A stretch of 64,000 nt of DNA, from assembly GCF_900291985.1 (NCBI RefSeq), contig NZ_LT985980.1, positions 3,556,001 to 3,620,000 on the forward strand, in the 5' to 3' direction. The notes beneath the pieces are model-generated. The model was given only the letters and a program-made list of their open reading frames with translations. It was not told where the DNA came from and ran no database searches. The number at the start of each line of letters is the position of its first letter. Position 1 is the stretch's first letter. The DNA is from Lysinibacillus timonensis (GTDB lineage Bacteria; Bacillota; Bacilli; Bacillales_A; Planococcaceae). Shown here one piece after another: positions 16,334 to 27,144 of this stretch. The position numbers and the translations under genes were made by a program.

Positions 16334-18841
16334 ATGGCGAACATATTAAGTAAAATTTTCGATCCGAATAAAAAAGAAGTTAAAAAATTAGATAAAATTG
16401 CAGATAAAATCGAGGCGCTTGCTTCTCAAATGGAGCAATTGTCTGACGATGCGTTAAAACAAAAAACAGAAGAATTCAAACAACGTTATCAAAATGGCGA
16501 AACTTTAGATCATATGCTTCCAGAAGCATTTGCGGTCTGTCGTGAAGCAGCTAAACGTGTATTAGGCATGTATCCATTCCGCGTTCAATTAATGGGTGCT
16601 GCTACTTTACATGATGGGAATATCGCAGAAATGAAAACAGGGGAAGGGAAAACATTAACTTCTACAATGGCTGTATACTTAAATGCCTTAACAGGTAAAG
16701 GTGTACATGTTGTAACAGTCAATGAATACCTTGCAAGCCGTGACGCGAGCCAAATGGGAGAGCTATACAACTTCTTAGGGTTAACTGTAGGGTTGAACTT
16801 AAACAGCTTGAGTAAAGAAGAAAAACGTGAAGCATATGCTGCGGATATTACATATAGTACGAACAATGAGTTAGGATTCGACTATTTACGTGATAATATG
16901 GTGCTTTACAAAGAAGATCGTGTTCAACGTCCTTTACATTTTGCCGTAATCGATGAAGTTGACTCTATCTTAATCGATGAAGCGCGTACTCCTTTAATTA
17001 TTTCTGGACAAGCAGGAAGAACGGCAAAGCTTTATGTACAATCGAATGCATTTGTTCGCATGCTAAAACCTGAAGAAGATTATTCTTACGATGAAACAAC
17101 AAAAGGTGTAACACTTACGGAAAGTGGTATCTCAAAAGCTGAGCGTGCATTTGGTATCGATAATCTTTTCGACTTAACACATGTTCGTTTACTACATGCA
17201 ATTAACCAATCGTTAAAAGCACACGTATCGATGCATTTAGATGTTGATTACGTTGTTCAGGATGGCGAAATCGTAATTGTTGATAGCTTTACTGGTCGTT
17301 TAATGAAAGGTCGTCGTTATTCAGATGGTCTTCACCAAGCAATTGAGGCAAAAGAGGGCGTAGAAATTCAAAACGAATCAATGACAATGGCAACGATTAC
17401 GTTCCAAAACTACTTCCGTATGTACGAAAAATTATCAGGTATGACAGGTACTGCGAAAACGGAAGAAGAAGAATTCCGTAATATCTACAACATGCAGGTA
17501 ATTGTTATTCCAACAAATAAACCGATTGCACGTCAAGACCGTCCTGACTTAATTTTCGCTTCGATGGAAGGTAAGTTTAAAGCCGTTGCAGCAGATATCG
17601 CTGAGCGTCATAAAGCAGGCCAACCAGTTCTAGTTGGTACGGTTGCAATTGAAACGTCTGAAATTATCTCGAATTTATTAAATAAATATAAAATTCCGCA
17701 TAACGTATTAAATGCGAAAAACCATGAGCATGAGGCTGAAATCATTGCAGATGCAGGTAAGCAGGGAGCAGTAACAATTGCCACAAACATGGCTGGTCGT
17801 GGTACAGACATTAAGCTTGGTGAAGGTGTATTAGAGCTTGGTGGTCTGGCTGTAATTGGTACTGAACGTCATGAATCTCGCCGTATCGATAATCAGCTGC
17901 GCGGTCGTTCAGGTCGTCAAGGAGACCCTGGTATTACGCAATTCTACTTATCACTTGAAGATGAATTAATGCGCCGTTTCGGTTCCGATAAAATGAAAGC
18001 GATGATGACACGTCTTGGTATGGATGACTCCCAACCAATTCAGTCAGGTATGGTTTCAAAAGCTGTAGAAGGTGCACAAAAACGCGTTGAGGGTAATAAC
18101 TTTGATGCTCGTAAACGACTATTACAATATGATGATGTTTTACGTCAACAACGTGAAATTATTTATCAAGAACGTCGCCAAGTGCTAGAATCAGAAAATA
18201 TGCGTGAGCTTGTGGAAGCAATGATTCAAGAATCCATTGAAAACATTGTGTCAGTTCATACACAAGGACCAGAGGCAGAATGGAATCTTAAAGCAATTGA
18301 AGACTATGTTTCAGCGAATCTTCTGGATGAAGGCACTGTAAAAGCAACTGATTTAGAAGGTAAATCACCTGAAGAAATGAATTCCTTCATTTTTGATGAA
18401 GTTCAGAAAAAATACGATGCAAAAGAAGAAGAACTTTCTTCTGACCGTATGCGCGAGTTTGAAAAAGTTATTTTACTTCGTTCAATCGATACAAAATGGA
18501 TTGACCATATCGATGCAATGGATCAATTACGTCAAGGGATCCATTTACGTGCGTATGGCCAAACAGATCCATTACGCGAATATCAACGTGAAGGGTTTGC
18601 CATGTTTGAAGATATGGTCGCTTCTATCCGTGAAGACGTGTCTAAGTATGCGATGAAAGCTCAAATTCGCAACAACTTAGAGCGTGAAGAAGTAGCAAAA
18701 GGTCAAGCAGTGAACCCGAAAGAAGAAGCTGCGCCGAAGAAAAAACAACCGGTACGTAAAGCTGAAAACATCGGCCGAAACGATCCTTGCCCATGTGGTA
18801 GCGGGAAGAAATACAAAAACTGTCACGGTGCTACACAGTAA
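16334..18841 (+). CDS. secA: Preprotein translocase ATPase SecA
   Basis: Motor of the Sec pathway; pushes unfolded preproteins through SecYEG. 835 residues, as in B. subtilis (841). The Walker A region reads [11 protein letters not shown] (residues ~97-107). [19 protein letters not shown] is motif II, and [11 protein letters not shown] with [13 protein letters not shown] are the second RecA-like domain. The C-terminal zinc/SecB-type tail [14 protein letters not shown] is complete. Start at ATG 16334 ([12 protein letters not shown]); the open frame to 16193 is in repeat DNA. The ribosome site (GGGAAGTG) is weak. Followed by the GTCC array and prfB, the order seen in Bacillus. Confidence 0.97.
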   Translation: MANILSKIFDPNKKEVKKLDKIADKIEALASQMEQLSDDALKQKTEEFKQRYQNGETLDHMLPEAFAVCREAAKRVLGMYPFRVQLMGAATLHDGNIAEMKTGEGKTLTSTMAVYLNALTGKGVHVVTVNEYLASRDASQMGELYNFLGLTVGLNLNSLSKEEKREAYAADITYSTNNELGFDYLRDNMVLYKEDRVQRPLHFAVIDEVDSILIDEARTPLIISGQAGRTAKLYVQSNAFVRMLKPEEDYSYDETTKGVTLTESGISKAERAFGIDNLFDLTHVRLLHAINQSLKAHVSMHLDVDYVVQDGEIVIVDSFTGRLMKGRRYSDGLHQAIEAKEGVEIQNESMTMATITFQNYFRMYEKLSGMTGTAKTEEEEFRNIYNMQVIVIPTNKPIARQDRPDLIFASMEGKFKAVAADIAERHKAGQPVLVGTVAIETSEIISNLLNKYKIPHNVLNAKNHEHEAEIIADAGKQGAVTIATNMAGRGTDIKLGEGVLELGGLAVIGTERHESRRIDNQLRGRSGRQGDPGITQFYLSLEDELMRRFGSDKMKAMMTRLGMDDSQPIQSGMVSKAVEGAQKRVEGNNFDARKRLLQYDDVLRQQREIIYQERRQVLESENMRELVEAMIQESIENIVSVHTQGPEAEWNLKAIEDYVSANLLDEGTVKATDLEGKSPEEMNSFIFDEVQKKYDAKEEELSSDRMREFEKVILLRSIDTKWIDHIDAMDQLRQGIHLRAYGQTDPLREYQREGFAMFEDMVASIREDVSKYAMKAQIRNNLEREEVAKGQAVNPKEEAAPKKKQPVRKAENIGRNDPCPCGSGKKYKNCHGATQ

Positions 18842-18911
18842 AATTTATGCTTAGCTATGGGAATGGACACGCCCAGTAGTCATTTGAATTAATTTTTCCG
18901 AAGTGGCAGCT

Positions 18912-19064
18912 TATGTCCGTTAAGATGTGGTTATTGTCCTTTCGTGGATTGGTTTAGTCCAATCCGCGTCTGGTTATGTCCACTCAAGCAAAATATTTGT
19001 CTATTCAATATTTTCATGTCCAGAAAATGAACATGTTATGTCCACTCAATGATAGTTTAGTCCA
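18912..19064. repeat. 21-bp periodic GTCC array between secA and prfB
   Basis: TTATGTCC-like cores with GTCC at 18915, 18936, 18957, 18978, (GTCT at 18999), 19018, 19039 and 19060, so the step is 21 nt almost throughout. This is the complement of the GGACAAAA core seen at 36.3 and 46.9 kb. Spacers vary; CACTCAA recurs. It lies between the secA stop and the prfB ribosome site, within 359 nt without a gene. Confidence 0.88.
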
Positions 19065-19200
19065 TTCGCATTCTCGAAGTGTGTTTTATGGTGAGAGTCT
19101 AGCATTTTTAAAAACACAAAATCTCAAACAATCTTTGAACCGTTGCCATATCGAATTTGGCGCGGTTCTCTCAATTTAAAAGTACGGAGGATTTCATTTT

Positions 19201-20305
19201 ATGTTTGAATTAGCAGATGTAAGAAATACATTGGAAACTACAGCCTCAAAATTGGCGGACTTCAGGGGGTCTCTTTGACTTAGAGAACAAAGAGGCACGT
19301 ATTCAAGAACTTGATGAAATGATGCTGATGCCAGACTTTTGGAATGATCAAGATGGAGCCCAAAAAGTCATCAATGAAGCAAATGGCATAAAAGCAGTAG
19401 TGAATGAGTTTAATGATCTTGTTTCAACACAAGAAAACTTAGAAATGACGTTGGAACTTCTGAAAGAAGAACCTGATGAAGATTTACAAAACGAACTTAG
19501 TGAAGAGTTAAAAGAGTTCGAGCAGAAAATGGCTGCGTTTGAATTACAAATGCTGTTAAGTGAACCATACGATAAAAACAATGCAATCTTAGAGCTTCAC
19601 CCTGGAGCTGGTGGTACGGAATCGCAAGACTGGGGATCTATGTTGCTTCGTATGTACACACGCTGGGCAGACCAACATGGATTTAAAGTTGAAACAATGG
19701 ATTATTTACCTGGTGATGAAGCGGGTATTAAATCTGTTACACTTTTAATCCAAGGCCATAATGCGTATGGCTATTTAAAGGCGGAAAAGGGAGTTCACCG
19801 CTTAGTTCGAATTTCACCATTCGATTCAGCTGGACGTCGTCATACTTCATTCGTTTCTTGTGAAGTAATGCCTGAATTCAACAATGAAATTGAAATTGAT
19901 GTTCGTACTGAAGATTTAAAAATTGATACGTACCGTGCAACAGGTGCCGGTGGTCAGCATATTAATACTACGGACTCTGCGGTTCGAATTACACATATTC
20001 CAACAGGTGTCGTTGTATCATGCCAAGCTGAACGTTCGCAAATTAAAAACCGTGAAAAAGCGATGAGCATGTTGAAAGCGAAGTTGTATCAATTGGAAAT
20101 TGAAAAACAACAAGCTGAGCTTGACGCAATCCGCGGGGAACAAAAGGAAATTGGTTGGGGTTCACAAATTCGCTCCTACGTATTCCATCCCTATTCAATG
20201 GTAAAAGATCACCGTACAAATTTTGAAACTGGGAATGTGCATGCTGTTATGGACGGCGATTTAGATGGGTTTATTAATGCCTATTTACGTTCTCGTATCG
20301 GATAA
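19201..20305 (+). CDS. prfB: Peptide chain release factor 2, programmed +1 frameshift
   Basis: Releases finished peptides at UGA and UAA. The gene is join(19201..19275,19277..20305), 367 residues. The first 25 codons end at an in-frame TGA (19276-19278) in the context AGGGGG TCT CTT TGA C, the classic autoregulatory slip site: an internal Shine-Dalgarno-like AGGGGG, then CTT TGA C. Slipping +1 continues as Asp-Leu-Glu-Asn. The stop-codon recognition tripeptide is SPF (205-207) and the catalytic motif is GGQ (250-252). Good AGGAGG-like start region. A strong terminator follows. This is not a sequencing error. Confidence 0.97.
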
Positions 20306-20321
20306 TAAATTTTTTCTTAGT

Positions 20322-20360
20322 AGCCTTTTATTGTCTCCTTGGCAATAAAAGGCTCTTTTT
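20322..20360 (+). terminator. Terminator after prfB
   Basis: AGCCTTTTATTG pairs perfectly over 12 bp with CAATAAAAGGCT, followed by CTTTTT. Confidence 0.92.
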
Positions 20361-20425
20361 AATATAGCAATGAAACCAGTTGTACATATCCTCCTAAAAC
20401 CCCATAAATTAACACTCCAACTAAA

Positions 20426-20470
20426 TTGCATTTTTTATTATTTGTTGTAAAATAATTAGAACAAACGTTC
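20426..20470 (+). promoter_or_regulatory. Promoter with LexA (SOS) box
   Basis: GAAC-AAAC-GTTC (20459-20470) fits the Gram-positive LexA/DinR consensus CGAAC-RNRY-GTTCG in its core and central bases; the outermost bases are A and T. It sits just downstream of a plausible promoter, TTGCAT (20426-20431) and TAAAAT (20448-20453), 16 nt apart, so a bound repressor would block initiation. Confidence 0.82.
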
Positions 20471-20491
20471 TGTTGTTAGGAGGAATAATTC

Positions 20492-20878
20492 TTGGCACAC
20501 ATTCCTATTGATGCTGTCCCTTACTTAGAAGCGGCCATTTATTTACCAATGTTACTAATCGTATTAGATAAAGACTATGAACAAATAGAAGCGGGACAGT
20601 TTAAGTTGAAGAGCCCTTATTTTCATTTAATTGAAACAGCAAGGAAAATTGCGGTTGAAGACCTTAGCAAGACAAAGGCGTATATGAGTCATCACCAATT
20701 GAAAGTTGTTCGGGGAAACCATGATGAAATGTTCACAGAGTATTATTTTTATGTTCAACAGGCAATGGAGGTACGAAGATACTCAAATATACGCCTTAGA
20801 AATAAAGTAGAGGATTTAATGAATTATTATTTAAAGCAAGCTTCAAAGGATTTTAAAGAAGTATGTCTTTTTGAATAA
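20492..20878 (+). CDS. SOS-box small protein, YhjD-like
   Basis: 128 residues, soluble and mostly helical. I do not recognise a characterised domain. The start AHIPIDAVPYLEAAIYLPMLLIVLDKDYEQIEAGQFKLKSPYF and a later KVVRGNHDEMFTEYYFY remind me of B. subtilis YhjD, itself an SOS-regulated protein of unknown function. In B. subtilis yhjD lies in the same chromosomal stretch as comK, yhjE and addBA, all of which are in this window. TTG start 7 nt after TTAGGAGG (20477-20484). The LexA box upstream predicts induction by DNA damage. Its 3' end overlaps the convergent comK gene by 26 bp. Confidence 0.7.
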   Translation: MAHIPIDAVPYLEAAIYLPMLLIVLDKDYEQIEAGQFKLKSPYFHLIETARKIAVEDLSKTKAYMSHHQLKVVRGNHDEMFTEYYFYVQQAMEVRRYSNIRLRNKVEDLMNYYLKQASKDFKEVCLFE

Positions 20879-21353
20879 TTAAACGTTGACTTGTAGCATG
20901 TTTCTGCAACATTGTTGCGCAAACATATTGCATACTGAACGATGAACAATTTATTTGGACTGTTAGTTCTCTGTTATCTTTTAATGTAATAATGGTTTGA
21001 TCGTTGGACTTACGGATGTTAATAATGCTATGTAACCCAACCCAAACATTATTCGGAGATGATGGTGATAAAATTGGAAAGAATACTAAGGCATTACCGA
21101 AATCATACGTAATAACAATTGGTAACTTATGCTTTTCAGGACCGAAAAATTTCTTTGATACTTCACGAGCAGCTTTATAGCTTGTCCCCATTAATAAACA
21201 AGATTTTCGAATAATTTGGATGGGTTTCTTGCTAACAATTACTTCACCGCTCTTGTCGTAAACTCGTGAATAAAGTTTACCTTCATGCATCATTGGTTCA
21301 ACTAAATAAGAATTAAATGATAGATGATAAGATTGTAAAATTGTTTCGTCCAT
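20853..21353 (-). CDS. comK: Competence transcription factor ComK
   Basis: Master activator of DNA-uptake genes in Bacillus. 166 residues, shorter than the 192 of B. subtilis ComK. The family core is clear: YSRVYDKSGEVIVSKKPIQIIRKSCLLMGTSYKAAREVSKKFFG, then LVFFPILSPSSPNNVWVGLHSI. ATG start with GGAGGGAGAA upstream on the minus strand. It is flanked by an IDEAL-domain gene, as comK is flanked by yhzC in B. subtilis. The 3' end overlaps the SOS-box gene tail to tail, so transcripts of the two could interfere. I found no clear AAAA-N5-TTTT K-box pair upstream. Whether the strain becomes competent is unknown. Confidence 0.92.
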   Translation of the reverse strand: MDETILQSYHLSFNSYLVEPMMHEGKLYSRVYDKSGEVIVSKKPIQIIRKSCLLMGTSYKAAREVSKKFFGPEKHKLPIVITYDFGNALVFFPILSPSSPNNVWVGLHSIINIRKSNDQTIITLKDNRELTVQINCSSFSMQYVCATMLQKHATSQRLIIQKDILL

Positions 21354-21569
21354 TGGATTATTCTCCCTCCTATTTATTCAGAGGCTCCTTTAAATGTAAT
21401 ATTTTGGAATTAGCCTCTTTCAAAAATTATATTATTATTGGTTTTGATAAATTTCAACACGAATTACAAAATGTTTACAAATAATTAACAGATAATCTAC
21501 TTTTCAGAATATATTGCAAATTGATAACCGATTTTTTATAATAGAAAAAAGGGAATCGGGGTGATATCG

Positions 21570-21809
21570 ATGGATAAATATTATTCGTACACAGATTTTC
21601 TTAAAGCAGTTGGACAATATCAACCTGCAAACGAATCTGAGAAATTGTTGAATGACATTTATTTAGACTTGTTTTTGAACCGCATCCAAAGATTACAACG
21701 TATTGAAGAACTCAAAAATCTCATCGATACAGCATTGGATGATAAAAATGAAAAAGCGTTTTTTGTTTATGCGAAGGAATTGAATGAATTACAAGAGTCA
21801 ATGTGTTAA
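21570..21809 (+). CDS. IDEAL-domain protein (YhzC-like)
   Basis: 79 residues. The C-terminal half carries the IDEAL motif, LIDTALDDKNEKAFFVYAKELNELQ, a short helical element found at the C-terminus of ComK-like and other Bacillus proteins. The N-terminal half (MDKYYSYTDFLKAVGQYQP) has no recognised fold. Divergent from comK, which parallels comK-yhzC in B. subtilis. Start at ATG 21570 with GGGGTG 6 nt upstream; a GTG at 21561 lies inside that site. Function is not established. Followed by a long terminator. Confidence 0.8.
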   Translation: MDKYYSYTDFLKAVGQYQPANESEKLLNDIYLDLFLNRIQRLQRIEELKNLIDTALDDKNEKAFFVYAKELNELQESMC

Positions 21810-21825
21810 CGGATGATTACAATAT

Positions 21826-21888
21826 AAAGCCGCCCTTTTATGAACTGCTCCCACTAATAATGGGCCAAGTTCATAAAAGGCGGCTTTT
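21826..21888 (+). terminator. Long terminator after the IDEAL-domain gene
   Basis: A stem of about 17 bp, AAGCCGCC-CTTTTATGAAC with GTTCATAAAAGGCGGCTT, and an inner CCCA/TGGG hairpin, followed by TTTTC. One C is bulged. Confidence 0.92.
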
Positions 21889-21914
21889 CATCATTTTGGT
21901 GGCTAGTATAAGGT

Positions 21915-22016
21915 ATTCAGAATTGTGCGAGTGCCTGGCACCCGAAAAATTCAGAATTGTGCGAGTGCCTGGCACCCGAAAAATTCAAAATTGTATGAGT
22001 ACCAGGCACCCAAAAA
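21915..22016 (+). repeat. Three 34-bp GTGCCTGGCACC tandem units
   Basis: Units begin at 21915, 21949 and 21983. Each is ATTCAGAATTGTGCGA followed by GTGCCTGGCACCCGAAAA; the third has drifted (TTCAAAATTG and ACCAGGCACC). Same family as at 11.6 and 16.2 kb. They lie between the IDEAL gene and uvrB. Confidence 0.93.
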
Positions 22017-22059
22017 TTCTTTCAAATCAGCTCTTAAAAACCGAGTTTCCGAAATAACC

Positions 22060-22073
22060 CAAATATACGTTCG
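22060..22073 (+). promoter_or_regulatory. Weak LexA-box candidate upstream of uvrB
   Basis: CAAAT-ATAC-GTTCG matches 12 of 14 positions of CGAAC-RNRY-GTTCG, with the left half-site degenerate. uvrBA is LexA-controlled in B. subtilis. It lies 75 nt before the uvrB start and upstream of a possible -10 TAAAAT (22105-22110). Confidence 0.4.
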
Positions 22074-22147
22074 CTTATTTATCGATTTTTAGAAATGAAT
22101 ATGCTAAAATAAACATACGAACATTGGGTGAAAGGACGGCCGATTGA

Positions 22148-24124
22148 ATGACATTTGAATTGCAATCCCCATACGAACCGAGTGGTGATCAACCAGAAGC
22201 CATTAAACAGCTTGTACAAGGCTTAAAGGAAGGTAAACGCCATCAAACTTTACTTGGTGCAACAGGTACAGGAAAAACATTCACCATCTCAAACGTTATT
22301 AAAGAAATTAACAAACCTACTCTAGTTATTGCTCACAACAAAACACTTGCTGGTCAACTATACAGCGAATTCAAACAATTTTTCCCAAACAATGCAGTTG
22401 AATATTTTGTAAGTTACTATGATTACTACCAACCAGAGGCGTATGTTCCGCAAACCGATACGTATATCGAAAAAGATGCAAGTATTAATGACGAGATCGA
22501 TAAACTACGACACTCTGCAACATCCTCGTTATTTGAACGAGATGATGTAGTCATCATTGCTTCAGTATCTTGTATATACGGTTTGGGGAATCCGGAAGAA
22601 TACCGTGAGTTAGTTTTATCCATCCGAAAGGGAATGGAAATAGAACGCAATCAACTATTAAGAAAGCTCGTTGACATACAGTACGAACGAAATGACGTCA
22701 ACTTTATCCGTGGAACATTCAGGGTAAGAGGTGACGTTGTCGAAATCTTCCCTGCTTCACGTGATGAACACTGCCTACGAGTAGAATTCTTCGGTGACGA
22801 GGTTGATCGTATTCGTGAAGTGGATGCCCTCACAGGAGAAATAATAGGCGAACGTGAACACGTAGCGATTTACCCAGCATCTCACTTTGTAACACGTGAA
22901 GAGAAAATGAAAAAAGCCATTGAAAACATTGAAAAAGAATTAGAAGAACAACTAGCAAAAATGCGTTCTGAGGACAAATTGTTAGAAGCTCAACGATTAG
23001 AACAACGAACAAATTATGATTTAGAAATGATGCGCGAAATGGGATTCTGCTCAGGAATTGAGAACTATTCAAGACATTTAACATTACGAGAAGCAGGCGC
23101 AACACCATATACATTGCTAGACTATTTTCCAAAAGATTTCTTACTTGTAGTGGATGAAAGTCACGTCACATTGCCACAGGTTCGTGGGATGTACAACGGT
23201 GACCAAGCGAGAAAAAGTGTTTTAGTGGATCATGGTTTCCGTTTACCATCCGCACTAGATAACAGACCATTAAAATTTGAGGAATTCGAGCAACACATTC
23301 ATCAAGCAATCTATGTTTCTGCTACACCTGGACCATATGAACTGGAGCATACACCAGAAATGGTCGAGCAAATTATACGACCAACTGGATTGTTAGATCC
23401 TACCATTGACGTTCGTCCGATAGAAGGACAAATTGACGATTTAATTGATGAAATTCAAGCTCGAACACAGAAAAATGAACGCGTCCTCGTAACAACATTA
23501 ACGAAGAAGATGGCTGAGGACTTAACAGATTACTTTAAAGAGATGGGCATTAAGGTTGAATACTTACACTCTGAAATTAAAACGTTAGAGCGTATTGAGA
23601 TTATCCGTGAACTTCGAAAAGGAACTTATGATGTGCTAGTCGGAATCAACTTACTCCGTGAAGGTTTAGACATCCCAGAAGTATCACTTGTTGCTATTCT
23701 AGACGCTGATAAAGAAGGATTTTTACGTTCGGAGCGTTCTTTAATCCAGACAATAGGACGTGCTGCCCGAAACGAAAATGGTCATGTTATTATGTATGCC
23801 GATAATATGACAGATTCGATGAGAAAGGCGCTTGACGAAACGAAACGCCGTCGTACGATCCAAGAACAATATAATACTGAGCATGGTATCACACCGAAAA
23901 CAATACAGAAGAAAATACCGGATTTAATCCGTGCAACACAGGCCGCTGAAGAGGAAGAAACGTACGTTACAAAAGTAACAAAAGGAAAGAAATTAACAAA
24001 GTCAGAGCTAAAAGAGTTAATAGCAAAGCTCGAAGAAGAGATGAAAGAAGCGGCCAAAGCGCTTGACTTTGAACGTGCTGCTGAATTACGAGATACGATA
24101 TTTGAACTGAAGGTAGAAGGGTGA
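22148..24124 (+). CDS. uvrB: Excinuclease ABC subunit B
   Basis: Damage-verifying helicase-like subunit of nucleotide excision repair. 658 residues, normal. Walker [13 protein letters not shown] (~residues 36-47), the beta-hairpin region [21 protein letters not shown] that inserts at the lesion, DESHVTLPQ as motif II, and QTIGRAARN as motif VI. The C-terminal UVR domain ([26 protein letters not shown]) binds UvrC. The stop overlaps the first possible uvrA GTG, so uvrB-uvrA are coupled. csbA, which precedes uvrB in B. subtilis, is at 36 kb here instead. Confidence 0.97.
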   Translation: MTFELQSPYEPSGDQPEAIKQLVQGLKEGKRHQTLLGATGTGKTFTISNVIKEINKPTLVIAHNKTLAGQLYSEFKQFFPNNAVEYFVSYYDYYQPEAYVPQTDTYIEKDASINDEIDKLRHSATSSLFERDDVVIIASVSCIYGLGNPEEYRELVLSIRKGMEIERNQLLRKLVDIQYERNDVNFIRGTFRVRGDVVEIFPASRDEHCLRVEFFGDEVDRIREVDALTGEIIGEREHVAIYPASHFVTREEKMKKAIENIEKELEEQLAKMRSEDKLLEAQRLEQRTNYDLEMMREMGFCSGIENYSRHLTLREAGATPYTLLDYFPKDFLLVVDESHVTLPQVRGMYNGDQARKSVLVDHGFRLPSALDNRPLKFEEFEQHIHQAIYVSATPGPYELEHTPEMVEQIIRPTGLLDPTIDVRPIEGQIDDLIDEIQARTQKNERVLVTTLTKKMAEDLTDYFKEMGIKVEYLHSEIKTLERIEIIRELRKGTYDVLVGINLLREGLDIPEVSLVAILDADKEGFLRSERSLIQTIGRAARNENGHVIMYADNMTDSMRKALDETKRRRTIQEQYNTEHGITPKTIQKKIPDLIRATQAAEEEETYVTKVTKGKKLTKSELKELIAKLEEEMKEAAKALDFERAAELRDTIFELKVEG

Positions 24125-24129
24125 CCAAA

Positions 24130-26997
24130 GTGAAAAACACAGAAATAGTTGTGCAAGGAGCACGATCTAATAATTTAAAAGACGTAGATATAACGATTCC
24201 AAGAGATAAGCTAGTCGTTATAACGGGGTTATCAGGCTCGGGGAAATCCTCTCTTGCCTTTGATACGATTTATGCGGAAGGACAACGTAGATACGTAGAA
24301 TCACTATCTGCCTACGCACGTCAGTTTTTAGGCAATGTTGATAAGCCAGATGTTGATTCAATTGAAGGGCTATCACCTGCCATTGCGATTGATCAAAAAA
24401 CAACAAGTCGTAATCCACGGTCTACTGTTGGAACCGTAACCGAGATTTACGATTATTTCCGTCTATTATTTGCTCGTATTGGAAAACCAATTTGTCCAAA
24501 CCACGGGATTGAAATTACCTCACAGACAATTCAACAAATGGTAGATCGACTAATGGAATTTCCTGAACGAACAAAAATGCAACTTTTAGCGCCAATTGTT
24601 TCGGGGAAAAAAGGAACTCACGTAAAATTATTAGAAGACTTAAAAAAACAAGGGTTCGTCCGTGTACGAGTTGATGGCGAGATGCGTGATCTTGACGACC
24701 TAATCGAATTAGATAAAAACAAAAAACATGATATTGAAGTCGTTGTTGACCGTGTTGTCGTAAAAGAGGGCGTTGAAGTCCGTTTAAGTGACTCTCTTGA
24801 AACGGCGTGTAAATTAGCTAGTGGACGAGTTTTAGTTGATGTTATGGAGCATGAGGAATTGTTATTTAGTGAGCATCATGCGTGTCCAATTTGCGGATTC
24901 TCTATTGGTGAACTAGAACCACGTATGTTTTCATTTAATAGCCCGTTTGGTGCTTGTCCTTCATGTGATGGGCTTGGCTTTAAACAAGAAGTAGATCTTG
25001 ATTTAATCGTTCCAGATTGGAGTAAATCATTAGAGGAACATGCGATTGCACCTTGGGAACCGACAAGCTCGCAGTACTACCCGCAATTATTAAAATCAGT
25101 TTGTGACCATTACAACATTCCGATGAATGTTCCAGTATCCGAGTTACCAAAGGAACAGATGGATAAAATCCTATATGGTTCAAATGGGGAACTCATTTAT
25201 TTCTATTACGAAAGCGATTATGGTAGTATCCATAACAAAAAAATTGAATTTGAAGGCGTTGTTCGTAATGTTGAACGACGTTTCCGAGAATCATCATCAG
25301 AATATGTTCGCGACCAAATGAGTAAATATATGGCTGAGCAAAAATGTCCATCATGTAAAGGACATCGCTTAAGACCTGAATCTTTAGCAGTAAAAGTAGA
25401 AGGTCTAAACATCTCAGAAGCAACGAAACATTCTATTGAGGATATGTATCAATTTTTCTCAACACTTACATTGTCAGAAAAAGATATGCAAATTGCTCGA
25501 TTAATTATCCGTGAAATCACTCAACGTTTAAGCTTCCTAATCAATGTCGGATTAGATTATCTAACATTATCACGTTCTGCAGGCACATTATCAGGTGGGG
25601 AAGCTCAGAGAATCCGGTTAGCAACACAAATTGGATCTCGTTTGTCGGGTGTACTTTATATATTAGATGAACCATCTATTGGATTACATCAACGTGATAA
25701 TGATCGTCTAATTTCCACATTAAAGGATATGCGTGACTTAGGAAATACACTCATTGTTGTCGAACATGATGAAGATACAATGTGTGCTGCGGACTATTTG
25801 ATTGACGTAGGGCCAGGAGCAGGTGTTCATGGTGGAGAAATAGTTGCAGCTGGCACACCTAATGAAGTAATGGACAACGAAAAATCGATTACTGGTCAAT
25901 ACTTAAGCGGGAAGAAATTTATACCTCTTCCAACTGAACGCCGTAAATCAGATGGACGAAAATTAAAGATTAAAGGCGCGAAAGAAAACAATTTGAAAAA
26001 TGTCAATGTAGAAATACCACTAGGACAATTTGTTGCCGTAACAGGTGTTTCAGGTTCTGGTAAATCAACACTTGTCAATGAAATCCTCTATAAATCATTA
26101 GCACACAACTTAAACCGTTCTAAAATTAAACCGGGTGCACATAGGGAAATAACAGGTATCGAGCATTTAGATAAAGTGATTGATATTGACCAATCGCCAA
26201 TTGGTCGAACGCCACGATCCAACCCTGCTACGTATACAGGTGTATTTGATGATATCCGAGATTTATTTGCTACGACAAACGAAGCAAAAGTCCGAGGTTA
26301 TAAAAAAGGACGCTTTAGCTTTAATACAAAAGGTGGGCGTTGTGAAGCGTGTAGTGGCGATGGAATAATCAAAATTGAAATGCACTTTTTACCTGATGTA
26401 TATGTTCCTTGTGAAGTTTGTCATGGTAAACGTTATAATCGTGAAACATTAGAAGTTCGCTATAAAGAAAAAAATATTGCTGAAGTTTTAGATATGACCA
26501 TTGAAGATGCAGTAAAGTTTTTCGAAAATGTTCCTAAAATTCATCGTAAACTTCAAACGATTGTCGATGTAGGTCTTGGCTATATGAAGCTTGGACAACC
26601 TGCAACCACATTGTCGGGAGGAGAGGCTCAACGGGTTAAACTTGCTTCTGAGCTTCATCGACGTTCAACGGGGAAATCCTTTTACATTTTGGACGAACCA
26701 ACAACAGGACTACATGTCCATGATATTGCACGACTTCTTGAAGTGCTTCAAAGGCTTGTCGAGAATGGCGATACGGTTCTCGTTATTGAACATAATCTGG
26801 ATGTCATTAAAACAGCGGATTATATTATCGATCTAGGTCCTGAAGGTGGCGATAAAGGTGGTACAATTATTGCAACAGGAACACCTGAAAAAGTTGCAGA
26901 AACAGAAGAATCCTATACAGGCCGTTATCTAAAACCAATCTTAGCTCGTGATCGTAAACGGATGGAGCAGCTACTTGTTGAGGCAAGTAGTAAATAA
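24130..26997 (+). CDS. uvrA: Excinuclease ABC subunit A
   Basis: DNA damage sensor ATPase that loads UvrB. Two ABC modules: the first Walker A is [12 protein letters not shown] and the second is [13 protein letters not shown]. There are two LSGGEAQR signatures and zinc-finger cysteine sets ([40 protein letters not shown]). About 955 residues, as in B. subtilis. Start: GTG 24130 has AGAAGGGTG 6 nt upstream; an alternative GTG at 24121 overlaps the uvrB stop and adds only three residues, so both are possible. Transcription ends at the hairpin at 27093-27141, which also holds the next gene's ribosome site. Confidence 0.97.
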   Translation: MKNTEIVVQGARSNNLKDVDITIPRDKLVVITGLSGSGKSSLAFDTIYAEGQRRYVESLSAYARQFLGNVDKPDVDSIEGLSPAIAIDQKTTSRNPRSTVGTVTEIYDYFRLLFARIGKPICPNHGIEITSQTIQQMVDRLMEFPERTKMQLLAPIVSGKKGTHVKLLEDLKKQGFVRVRVDGEMRDLDDLIELDKNKKHDIEVVVDRVVVKEGVEVRLSDSLETACKLASGRVLVDVMEHEELLFSEHHACPICGFSIGELEPRMFSFNSPFGACPSCDGLGFKQEVDLDLIVPDWSKSLEEHAIAPWEPTSSQYYPQLLKSVCDHYNIPMNVPVSELPKEQMDKILYGSNGELIYFYYESDYGSIHNKKIEFEGVVRNVERRFRESSSEYVRDQMSKYMAEQKCPSCKGHRLRPESLAVKVEGLNISEATKHSIEDMYQFFSTLTLSEKDMQIARLIIREITQRLSFLINVGLDYLTLSRSAGTLSGGEAQRIRLATQIGSRLSGVLYILDEPSIGLHQRDNDRLISTLKDMRDLGNTLIVVEHDEDTMCAADYLIDVGPGAGVHGGEIVAAGTPNEVMDNEKSITGQYLSGKKFIPLPTERRKSDGRKLKIKGAKENNLKNVNVEIPLGQFVAVTGVSGSGKSTLVNEILYKSLAHNLNRSKIKPGAHREITGIEHLDKVIDIDQSPIGRTPRSNPATYTGVFDDIRDLFATTNEAKVRGYKKGRFSFNTKGGRCEACSGDGIIKIEMHFLPDVYVPCEVCHGKRYNRETLEVRYKEKNIAEVLDMTIEDAVKFFENVPKIHRKLQTIVDVGLGYMKLGQPATTLSGGEAQRVKLASELHRRSTGKSFYILDEPTTGLHVHDIARLLEVLQRLVENGDTVLVIEHNLDVIKTADYIIDLGPEGGDKGGTIIATGTPEKVAETEESYTGRYLKPILARDRKRMEQLLVEASSK

Positions 26998-27092
26998 TTC
27001 GTGAAATCCAACTGCTGAAAAAAATAATTTAGCGAAAAAATGGTTTCAATATGCTTTTTTATCAACTAACCATTCTGAACATGAAACTTTTT

Positions 27093-27141
27093 AGCCTCCC
27101 TTGTCGTATACTTGGTATATAGAGCAGAGGGAGGCTTTTTA
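27093..27141 (+). terminator. Hairpin ending uvrA that also covers the yvlB-like ribosome site
   Basis: AGCCTCCCT (27093-27101) pairs perfectly over 9 bp with AGGGAGGCT (27128-27136), followed by TTTTATT. The 3' arm contains the GAGGGAGG site of the next gene. Confidence 0.82.
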
Positions 27142-27144
27142 TTA

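Noticed and set aside
19201-19278. prfB broken by a premature stop
   Set aside because: The AGGGGG-TCT-CTT-TGA-C context is the known programmed +1 frameshift, so the gene is intact.
21354-21560. ComK autoactivation K-boxes upstream of comK
   Set aside because: The gap is AT-rich, but no convincing AAAA-N5-TTTT pair with proper spacing was found.
21803-22057. 84-residue ORF after the IDEAL gene
   Set aside because: It spans a terminator hairpin and the 34-bp repeats; not a gene.
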